The notes under the pieces were generated by a model. That model ran no database searches and was not told the DNA's origin. It saw only the letters and a program-made list of their open reading frames with translations. This document shows, one piece after another, positions 17,130 to 25,184 of a DNA stretch of 28,687 nucleotides (positions are counted from its first letter, which is position 1; every line of letters begins with the position of its first letter). Location: positions 1 through 28,687 of IMG/VR virus record IMGVR_UViG_3300007722_000079, one strand, 5' to 3'. The stretch is from a virus. Position numbers and translations under genes: made by a program.

Positions 17130-18053
17130 ATGGCAACAGGAACATACGGAATAATTAGACCAGCGGATATAACACCAGAAGATGTGGAAATTTTTTATCA
17201 TTTCACACCTTCTAGAGATAAAATAGGAAATACTTCGTTGATTAAATTAAATTCAAATGAAGTATTATTCAAAATGGATAACCCCAATAAAACACAGTCT
17301 AATATAACTGGACCAGAATTATTTGGTGGGATGTATACTTTAAAATTACCAGTGGCCAATTTTGGGACAAAAGGGTTTTATACGATAATAATAAAACCAA
17401 TAGAGATTAGAACCAAGATTGTTGATGTTGGTGTTTTATCGGCATTTCCAGATACAAACGGGCTTTTATTTGATTTAACTTTAATTCCTCAAAACCTTTT
17501 ATCAAGATTTGAAAATAATGGTTTAGTTGGTTATAGAGTTGAATATTTAAATACAACATCATCAGCACCAGATGCCAAGATAAACAATTTTTTCAGGGTT
17601 ATAACATCAAATAATAGGGCCGAACCAGTGAATCAGAATTTAACAAATAGTAATCAAAAAGCTATTCGTTACAGGTTCAATGATAACTCATCGCTATCTT
17701 TTTGTACTGTTTCTCCGTCTTCAGCGTCAAACGTAAAACCTAACGCTTTACCGTTTATTGGCCAACCAAATCAAGAAGTGATAATAACAAACACATTCTT
17801 CAATCCTTTCATGTTAGAGGTGGAGATGGTTCAACACGATATAGAAACTTTAGCTTTTGCTATGTTCGGAAACCAAACAAAAAGTCTTGAAGATGGGATT
17901 TATACAATTTATAATTTCAACAACGATATTTATAAACAATACGATTTATACGAAATAAAAGATAGATTCAGCGGAAAACCTTTATTTGAAGTAAGACAAC
18001 AAAGAACAGCAATTGATTTTAATAAAACATTTACAGCAGTAACAACAGTATAA
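17130..18053 (+). CDS. hypothetical virion protein (307 residues)
   Basis: No recognised family. The start is unambiguous (ATG after an A-rich leader, MATGTYGIIRPADITPEDVE). The protein is beta-rich with no membrane segment. The N-terminal half (VEIFYHFTPSRDK, GGMYTLKLPVANF, GFYTIIIKP) reads as a beta sandwich. The C-terminal part (DGIYTIYNFNNDIYKQYDLY) ends in a polar tail. Six bases separate it from the next long gene, so it is co-translated with the gpI-like protein and probably belongs to the same baseplate/tail-tip assembly. Confidence 0.82.
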   Translation: MATGTYGIIRPADITPEDVEIFYHFTPSRDKIGNTSLIKLNSNEVLFKMDNPNKTQSNITGPELFGGMYTLKLPVANFGTKGFYTIIIKPIEIRTKIVDVGVLSAFPDTNGLLFDLTLIPQNLLSRFENNGLVGYRVEYLNTTSSAPDAKINNFFRVITSNNRAEPVNQNLTNSNQKAIRYRFNDNSSLSFCTVSPSSASNVKPNALPFIGQPNQEVIITNTFFNPFMLEVEMVQHDIETLAFAMFGNQTKSLEDGIYTIYNFNNDIYKQYDLYEIKDRFSGKPLFEVRQQRTAIDFNKTFTAVTTV

Positions 18054-18059
18054 CATACA

Positions 18060-20735
18060 ATGAGTAGCAACAATAAGGTAAAGGTAGTAGGGTACGCACA
18101 AAAACTTTCTTTTAATAATGGTATAGAATATTCAAATTTCTCACCAGATTTAGTGGGGTTACAATTAGCGAGTAATGGTGGCACACCATTATTTACTATG
18201 GGTAGTTTTTCTATTACAACCAACTTGGACCCTAAGTTGGATAAATACTACAATGTATCTAAGTTTTCAAATTTTATTACCTTATCTGATTTAAACGTAA
18301 GTTTAAATGAAACAGCTACGTTGTTATCAGATAATGCTGGGGTTTATTTAAATTTAGATAAGCGAAAACTTGATTATTATGCTTTATTTGGTTCTTTGAG
18401 CGAATATATAAGAGTTGCTTTGGAGGAAATAATAATAAATTGGCCAGCATCTTTATATATAACACCAAATGCTCAAACAGCTGCTGGTCAAACATTCAAT
18501 GGATATACAGTACGAGATTATACACATGATATTTTAACCAATACTTCTAAATTTAATCTAAATACCAATTTTATATTAAATAAATTCGGGATAAACTATA
18601 CAACGACTGGAAGTTTATTAAATACTTTTAATGAATCAAATCCTCTAAGGAATTTAACACAAAATTACGAATCTTATGTTATTTTACATAACGGAACTGA
18701 ATTCCCTATTGTTGGTTTTACTGCATCTACAAATAATATAAATGATTTTATTTATTTACAAGTAGATGGAGACCCATTTTCTGGTACTCAAGTAGATTTA
18801 TATGTTAATTACCATATTAAACCAAACAAACTTAAAGAAGAACAGTTTTTTAATACATTACCAGATTTTCAAGCTTACTTATTGAATAGGCAAATAATAC
18901 CTAGATATACAGCTACGTTTAATTATCCGATTAAATCAGATAGTGGTATTATTTTATATATTTCAACTAATTTAACTTGGCCAGTATCTGATGGTTATAA
19001 TATAGACTTCGACACTACAGAATACATTGATTATGCTTTTTCATTATCTGAACTTGCTGATTCAAACGACAATAATTCAAGTAAATTAATGAATAGATTC
19101 TTGGTTTCTGAATCAATATCGTCATTTGATACAATTCCAATACATTTATCTGATTTACATCAAGATACCTCTGGTGGTAAAGTTAATAAAACACTACAAA
19201 TTTATGGTGTTGAATTTGATGAGATTAATCGATATATAACAGGTATTAAATTTGCCAACACAGTAACTTACAATAAACAAGATAACACCCCAGATATCTA
19301 TTTAAAAAATATTGCTAGGGTGATGGGTTGGGAGTTAGTTTCATCAGTTTTAGAGAACGATTTATTAGCTAATTACGTTACTTCAGCTCCATCCACATAT
19401 TCTGGCTACACAGTAGGGTTAACACCTGTTGAAGCAGATGTTGAACTATGGAGACGAATAATACTTAACAGTCCTTGGTTATGGAAATCAAAAGGTGCTA
19501 GAAAATCTATTGAGTTTTTACTTAAATTTATAGGTGCCCCTCAAGGTCTTGTTAATTTTAATGAATATATTTATAAAGCTGAAGCACCTATTGATATTGA
19601 GTTATTTAAACAAATATTGGTGTTAAATGGTTTAGAAGATGATATTTCAATTTACCCAATTGATGAAGAAGGTTATCCAAGACCTTTACCGAATACACCA
19701 GATATGTATTTCCAAAACAACGGTTTATGGTATCGTGAAACTGGTGGTTCTGGTTCTACTGTAGATATTTTAGTTGGAAACAACCCACATGTTGGTCCTT
19801 ACGATAAAGGATTTAAATATATTAATCAGTTTAATAAACTTATCCCGAATTTCTCAGCGGTTACAGTTAGTTCAATAACTACAACCATCAACACGACTAA
19901 TTTATATACGAATTATGATTTAGGTAGTTTTAATGAAGGGGTATCGACTGAAACAATAGTTGATACTGTTGAAATTTTAAGTGATAGTGGTGAAAATTTT
20001 AGTGATTGTGTGGTGTTTATACCATCAATTGAATTGGACCCTAACCCATCTCTAGTTTTAAATGATTGTGGTTGTGAAACACCAACCAGTGATAATATTT
20101 TAAGTCTTTGTGTTCAAACAAATTCTGGTCAAAATATACCAGAACCACAACAATGTGATGATTTAGCGATACCCCCCACACCAAACACTTTTGATAGTGG
20201 AATGTACACTTTTAGTTATTTTCAATATAACCAAGATGGTTCTATTTTTACAGCCTCAAATTCATCACCTATGATAAATAAAACAATATATGGAAATCCA
20301 GAATGTTGTAAATTGGTTAACGGAATACCTTTTCTTTATGATGATATAGAAGATGGTGTTCTAATAAATTCAGGTTATATTTGTTGTGATACAACAGCTA
20401 ATCGATGTGGGTGTGTAATTGCTTGTAATTGGGTAAATTCACTAAACCCGATTTACTTACCAGAATTATCAGATACATTTAGTGGACCACAAGAACAATA
20501 TTTACAATTTACCAAAGAAAATGGTTCAATGGCTGTTGTAACACCAGATGGTTGTAACTGTGTTAGTGATTACACAGTTTCAGTTCCTAACGTTCTTGAC
20601 CCGTTTACAGGTCAAATAGGTGTAGGTTGTCAGTTAACACAGTTAGGTATTCTTGCGTTGATAAATGGTAATGGAAATGCGTTATCAACAATCTATACGA
20701 ATAGAAGTCTTGGTATATTATCATGTTTTGATTAA
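18060..20735 (+). CDS. large tail protein with gpI-like segment and cysteine-rich C-terminus
   Basis: An 891-residue protein. Residues about 415-495 (IARVMGWELV, later ELWRRIILNSPWLWKSKGAR and SIEFLLKFIGAP) resemble the P2 gpI-type tail protein core, in which a Lys-Gly-x-Arg-x-x-(I/L)-E helix and a following GAP/GV turn are usual. The N-terminal 400 residues are beta-rich and unassigned. All 16 cysteines lie in the last 240 residues (CGC, CC, CC, CGC, CNC), giving a metal-binding or disulfide-rich tail module with cysteine pairs like those in the next protein. It is followed after 29 bases by the 1350-residue gene. The gpI link is a weak inference; the CDS itself is secure. Confidence 0.8.
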   Translation: MSSNNKVKVVGYAQKLSFNNGIEYSNFSPDLVGLQLASNGGTPLFTMGSFSITTNLDPKLDKYYNVSKFSNFITLSDLNVSLNETATLLSDNAGVYLNLDKRKLDYYALFGSLSEYIRVALEEIIINWPASLYITPNAQTAAGQTFNGYTVRDYTHDILTNTSKFNLNTNFILNKFGINYTTTGSLLNTFNESNPLRNLTQNYESYVILHNGTEFPIVGFTASTNNINDFIYLQVDGDPFSGTQVDLYVNYHIKPNKLKEEQFFNTLPDFQAYLLNRQIIPRYTATFNYPIKSDSGIILYISTNLTWPVSDGYNIDFDTTEYIDYAFSLSELADSNDNNSSKLMNRFLVSESISSFDTIPIHLSDLHQDTSGGKVNKTLQIYGVEFDEINRYITGIKFANTVTYNKQDNTPDIYLKNIARVMGWELVSSVLENDLLANYVTSAPSTYSGYTVGLTPVEADVELWRRIILNSPWLWKSKGARKSIEFLLKFIGAPQGLVNFNEYIYKAEAPIDIELFKQILVLNGLEDDISIYPIDEEGYPRPLPNTPDMYFQNNGLWYRETGGSGSTVDILVGNNPHVGPYDKGFKYINQFNKLIPNFSAVTVSSITTTINTTNLYTNYDLGSFNEGVSTETIVDTVEILSDSGENFSDCVVFIPSIELDPNPSLVLNDCGCETPTSDNILSLCVQTNSGQNIPEPQQCDDLAIPPTPNTFDSGMYTFSYFQYNQDGSIFTASNSSPMINKTIYGNPECCKLVNGIPFLYDDIEDGVLINSGYICCDTTANRCGCVIACNWVNSLNPIYLPELSDTFSGPQEQYLQFTKENGSMAVVTPDGCNCVSDYTVSVPNVLDPFTGQIGVGCQLTQLGILALINGNGNALSTIYTNRSLGILSCFD

Positions 20736-20764
20736 AAAAAGAATAAAAAAGATATTTAATAAAA

Positions 20765-23700
20765 ATGGCAACAGTAAATCAATGTTATAGTAGCTCAGAT
20801 ATTTCTACACTTGGTGGGGTGATAAACCAAAATCAAGATGGTAGTGTGTCTGTTTTCATACCAAATAATCAAGGTAATTTAATCCCCGTTATTTTAACAA
20901 AACCTTGCTGTTTAGGGTTAAATAGTAGCTATACTTTTGATGTATTCAATCAGAAATGCCGTTGGTCAACATCAACAACGAATTGTGGGCTCGATGATGT
21001 GTTTAAAATTATTTTAAACCCAGAGGGTAATGACGGAACAATATTTAATTTTAATAGTGATAAAGATTGTGTTTTAAATGTTGAATTTGATTTTCTTTTT
21101 AAAATAAAATGTGAAACACTAAACCAAATATTAATAGATGGTGCTAATTTAGATTATTCTAATATAGCACCAGAATTAGTTAGTCAAATATCTGATTTAC
21201 AAATAACTATAGAACAAAAAAATGTCGAGTGTCAAGGTATATCTAATCAAATAGTTTTATTGAACGAACAGATACTAAATTCAAGTTATTCAATAGCTTG
21301 TGATTTAGAGGATGAAACTAGTACACCACCAACTAGTGGTAAAGTAATTTCTTTTGGTGAAACTGGTTTTGGACTTACAACAGACTTAGGAAGTGGTAAA
21401 TTAGGTTCCAACACTACAGGTCGTTCTTCTGGTCTTATAACAAACGCTGGTTTATCAACAATATATTGTATTCAAGAACCAGATGGTTTATTAGCTTGGG
21501 CGAATATATTAGGACCTATAAATTATCAAAATTTTTTGAACGGTGACTTAGATTCATATAGTTGTTCTCAAGTACAAGAATTAGTATTGTTAAACACATC
21601 GGTTATAAATAACGGTGGTCAACCATTATTAATAATTTGTGAAACACCTTTAGGTGGTAAAACTAATTTAATTTCTCAATTGGATATTTTGTTAATTTCA
21701 CAAATAAATTGTCAAACACAATTAGATGTTTTGATTTTTAATCTGGGTGTGTTACAAGATAATTTAAGTACTGAATTATCAAATTCATGTATAAGACCTA
21801 TCGACATGTTTGAATCATTGAATGTTTCAATGATTGTAGAAGTTTTAAGTGGGGCAACTTATGAAACAGTATATGAGGATGTAGACTTTTTTCCAGTGAT
21901 AGGTTTTGGTTTATTATATAATTATTTATTCCAAAATGAGCCTAGTGGTTTTTATGTATGTGGTGATTCAAATTGTGTTCCCATGTTTTTAAATGCTGAA
22001 GGTCAAGAGCAAAGCAATACAAATATTTGTAATAATGTTGTAAATAGTCTTTATAATAGTTTATATGAAGAATCTAATTTAAGTGGTGTGACAAATGGTT
22101 CCGCAATTTTCCCAACAACTATATCAAATAGTGCTTTCACCTCTACATGGTTACAATATCAAACAACGATAGAGGATGAATCAATATTATCGTTATTAAA
22201 TGATAATAAGATAAAAATAGGGTTAAAAATAAACAATACTTGTGGTGATATTTGTATTTTATTAGATAACATAAAACTAAATAAAATTTGCACTACGGTA
22301 AAAGAACGAAAACTATTTGTAACATCATCACCTGGGTTTGAGTTAGATAAAATAAGAGATAATAAAAAATCTTGGGTTAGAAATGATACTTTGGTTAATA
22401 GAAATTTTGAAATTTTGAATGCTAATTCTTTTAACCCTATTAGACAAACAAATTATAACGTTGAAGACGATAGGTTAGTAATAAACACAAAAGAAATTGA
22501 TTTAGATATTAGTTTAGCTTCAGCTATAGTTACAGATGTTTGGTGTTATTTAGTAGATAACCCTTGTTTATTAACTGGTTATACTTATTGTGACCCATGT
22601 TATCAATGTTCATATAAACAATTCCAAGATTTTGAATGTGTTGAGTTCCAAGATGACATACCTTATGAATTCCAAGATGGGGATACAAATTTTGGTGGTG
22701 GTAATTTAGTTGTTTTTCAAAACTCAAATATTTGTCAATATATTAACACAATAAGCGCAACAACTTACGGTTCTTTTGATACAGCATACACAGGGTCTAT
22801 TTCTTCTTCATATGGTATTTTAGGTACTTTATTTTATAAAAGCGGTTTAACTGGAAATCTACCATACACACAATACTCTAGTGGTATCTCGGACTCAACT
22901 AATGTTATTGTTTCTGAAAATATTTTAGTTAATACAGGTACCCTTTGGGGTAATGGTAGGTTAAATAACGCTGGTATTTGGGCGACAGCTGGGGCTGCAA
23001 ACCCTAATTTACCAACAAATGAGTGGATTGGTTTTTCTAAATGTATTGAATTACCAACATCAGGTGTTTATTCAATTGGTCTTGCAGCTGATAACAGGGT
23101 TAAGCTTAAGATTAATGGGGAGTTATTTTATTTTGCTAATGATGGTTTAATATCAACAAACTTTACTCACTGGAGAATATTTGAAGTAACACTTAGCGGT
23201 GGAACAAACGTAATTGAAATGGAAGGTTATAATGATAACTCAAACGCATCGTTCGCTGCCGAGATTTATCAAGCAGATATTAATACTTTAGCTGCTATGA
23301 CTGGAACGACTCAATTATCAGGTGTTACGATATTTACAACAAGAGATTTCAGATATGAAACAAACGGAAATATACCTATTGAATTTGATTTGGGTGAAAC
23401 TTCTGGTTATTCATGTCCAACAGGGTATTTCTTGAACACATGTGTTTTACCATATACTTGCGACCAAATAATATATTCTGCTTGCCCACCAACAGTTTCA
23501 GTTAGTTGTTGTGGTGATAATCAAATAAAATTTGATAATCTATTATCTCAACCATTATCTGGTATAACAGTAATTGAAGATTTCGAATATTATATTTCTT
23601 CAGAATTAATCGATGCTAAAAATAGACAAACAATATCTTCTTACCCAACGCTTAGAGCACTGTATGAAAGATATATGAACAGTTCAGCTTATTGCGGTAC

Positions 23701-24817
23701 ACAAAGCTCAGGATTTGACTATTTTTCAATGGATAAATTTGCTAATTTAGTTGGTGATTATTGGGTTGATATTATTGAACAAGTTATTCCATCTACAACA
23801 ATTTGGGGTAGTGTTAAAATATATTCAAACAATATATTCGACCAACAAAAATTCAAATATAAAACTCACTCAACTTTATTGTGTGAAAACCCTTTCTTGG
23901 GTGTTTTAGTACCAAGCCCAATTAATTGGACCATTGGTCAAACACAATTTGTTGATGTTTCAATAACAAAACTACAAACACCTTTTGAAAACAATGTAAA
24001 AATTGTTTACGAATCACCAACAATATGTAACGAATTACATGTTGTACAAATGAACTTTGGTTCTGAATTTATTGGGACTGTTAATGTTGTAGATTCAAAC
24101 ACTTATTTATGTGAAACACAAACATCAGTAATAACTGAGTGTTTCTTAACTGCATCAATATCATTAACTGGTTTTAGTGCGTCAGCAATTGTTATCGGAG
24201 CTAATGGCCCGATAAATTATCTTTGGAGCAACGGAGATACCAACCCAACAACTACATTTAGTAGTTTAGGTGTTTATTCTTTAGAGGTTACAGACGATAG
24301 TTGTTGTTCTTACATAGTGTCGTTTGAAATTCCAACACTTAAAGCTTGTTGGTATTCATTACCTGATACTATTAGTTGGTTAGAAAATGGTTTCAATGTG
24401 TTTGGTGTACCAAGCTATATCTATACATTAGAGTCTATGGTTATTAACGGTACTGAACAAATGATTGGTACCCCACCAAGTTATACGTTAACTAGTGATA
24501 TTTTAAACACCTTCTCAACTCCAACTGGCCCATCATATACCAACTTTGTTGAGTTTTTAAACAACGCATTTGTTGAGTTAGGTTTGATAAATTACAGGGC
24601 CCAAATTTCATTATATAATACTGAAAACCCTTTTGATGACAACGAGTATAAAGGTTTCTATATAGTTAGACCAGAAGTAGATATCTTTAATTTGTATATT
24701 GGTGAAATTGGTAATGTCGATACTATATTTACTGAAAGTGGTTTAGGGAATTTCCCAGCTTATAGGTTTAGTAATTGTGCTGGAATAAGATTAACAAATG
24801 GAATCGTTAATGAATAA
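20765..24817 (+). CDS. very large cysteine-rich multidomain virion protein
   Basis: A 1350-residue protein with about 40 cysteines, many in pairs (PCC, YCDPCYQC, SCCGD, SCCSY). The N-terminal 120 residues repeat the CC...C.W style seen at the end of the previous protein. Two coiled-coil-like segments lie near residues 142-172 (ISDLQITIEQKNVEC) and 302-338. A triple FQD motif is at 619-639. Residues 718-848 look like a PA14/carbohydrate-binding-type beta domain (SKCIELPTSGVYSIGLAADN, HWRIFEVTLSGGTNVIEMEG). Residues about 998-1039 (DYWVDIIEQVIPSTTIWGSV) and an Ig/PKD-like unit near 1117-1190 follow. It probably forms a receptor-contacting tail or baseplate appendage. The next gene starts in its stop codon. 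Confidence 0.82.
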   Translation: MATVNQCYSSSDISTLGGVINQNQDGSVSVFIPNNQGNLIPVILTKPCCLGLNSSYTFDVFNQKCRWSTSTTNCGLDDVFKIILNPEGNDGTIFNFNSDKDCVLNVEFDFLFKIKCETLNQILIDGANLDYSNIAPELVSQISDLQITIEQKNVECQGISNQIVLLNEQILNSSYSIACDLEDETSTPPTSGKVISFGETGFGLTTDLGSGKLGSNTTGRSSGLITNAGLSTIYCIQEPDGLLAWANILGPINYQNFLNGDLDSYSCSQVQELVLLNTSVINNGGQPLLIICETPLGGKTNLISQLDILLISQINCQTQLDVLIFNLGVLQDNLSTELSNSCIRPIDMFESLNVSMIVEVLSGATYETVYEDVDFFPVIGFGLLYNYLFQNEPSGFYVCGDSNCVPMFLNAEGQEQSNTNICNNVVNSLYNSLYEESNLSGVTNGSAIFPTTISNSAFTSTWLQYQTTIEDESILSLLNDNKIKIGLKINNTCGDICILLDNIKLNKICTTVKERKLFVTSSPGFELDKIRDNKKSWVRNDTLVNRNFEILNANSFNPIRQTNYNVEDDRLVINTKEIDLDISLASAIVTDVWCYLVDNPCLLTGYTYCDPCYQCSYKQFQDFECVEFQDDIPYEFQDGDTNFGGGNLVVFQNSNICQYINTISATTYGSFDTAYTGSISSSYGILGTLFYKSGLTGNLPYTQYSSGISDSTNVIVSENILVNTGTLWGNGRLNNAGIWATAGAANPNLPTNEWIGFSKCIELPTSGVYSIGLAADNRVKLKINGELFYFANDGLISTNFTHWRIFEVTLSGGTNVIEMEGYNDNSNASFAAEIYQADINTLAAMTGTTQLSGVTIFTTRDFRYETNGNIPIEFDLGETSGYSCPTGYFLNTCVLPYTCDQIIYSACPPTVSVSCCGDNQIKFDNLLSQPLSGITVIEDFEYYISSELIDAKNRQTISSYPTLRALYERYMNSSAYCGTQSSGFDYFSMDKFANLVGDYWVDIIEQVIPSTTIWGSVKIYSNNIFDQQKFKYKTHSTLLCENPFLGVLVPSPINWTIGQTQFVDVSITKLQTPFENNVKIVYESPTICNELHVVQMNFGSEFIGTVNVVDSNTYLCETQTSVITECFLTASISLTGFSASAIVIGANGPINYLWSNGDTNPTTTFSSLGVYSLEVTDDSCCSYIVSFEIPTLKACWYSLPDTISWLENGFNVFGVPSYIYTLESMVINGTEQMIGTPPSYTLTSDILNTFSTPTGPSYTNFVEFLNNAFVELGLINYRAQISLYNTENPFDDNEYKGFYIVRPEVDIFNLYIGEIGNVDTIFTESGLGNFPAYRFSNCAGIRLTNGIVNE

Positions 24818-25161
24818 TGGAAAAGATAATTAGAAAAAACAGAGAACGAGAGAATAGAGGTGTTTTAAAAGATTTTTTTGATTTACCGATTTCAATACAA
24901 AACGATTTTTTTGTCATCAAAAAAACTTTTCAGGAAGAATTTGGTGATAGCTTAAATCTATGTGTTTTTGGTAGTTTTTATTGGGGCTTTTGGGATGATT
25001 TATCAGATTATGATTTAAAAATTGATTACGTATTCAACAATTTTAAACCAGATTCAAGAATTGAAAAAATAAAAGAAATAAAAGAAAAACTAGCTGAAAT
25101 ACTAAATAAAAAAATTGATGTGTTAATAATGCGTGGTGATAACGGAATTTTAATTCCTTAG
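24817..25161 (+). CDS. minimal nucleotidyltransferase (MNT) domain protein
   Basis: A 114-residue protein. It has the exact GS-x10-DxD nucleotidyltransferase signature (Gly52, Ser53, Asp64, Asp66 in GSFYWGFWDDLSDYD) and a third acidic residue at Asp101 (KKIDVLIMR), the catalytic triad of the Pol-beta/MNT superfamily. Residues 1-40 are a helical lead-in. Such small proteins transfer a nucleotide to a protein or small molecule; in bacteria they often neutralise HEPN RNase toxins. No HEPN partner is visible here. The ATG overlaps the stop of the 1350-residue virion gene (TAATG) and a putative promoter follows. It could be an accessory (anti-defence) gene or modify a virion or host protein; the real substrate is unknown. 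Confidence 0.85.
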   Translation: MEKIIRKNRERENRGVLKDFFDLPISIQNDFFVIKKTFQEEFGDSLNLCVFGSFYWGFWDDLSDYDLKIDYVFNNFKPDSRIEKIKEIKEKLAEILNKKIDVLIMRGDNGILIP

Positions 25162-25168
25162 CTATATT

Positions 25169-25176
25169 TATAAATA
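25169..25176 (+). promoter_or_regulatory. TATAAATA, T4-late-promoter-like box
   Basis: An exact TATAAATA lies 9 bases before the fibre-gene ATG, in a short intergenic gap. This is the T4 late-promoter -10 consensus. The same octamer also occurs by chance inside coding sequence (14697-14704), so it is only suggestive, and here the start of transcription would fall at or inside the start codon. Confidence 0.2.
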
Positions 25177-25184
25177 AAAAGAAA

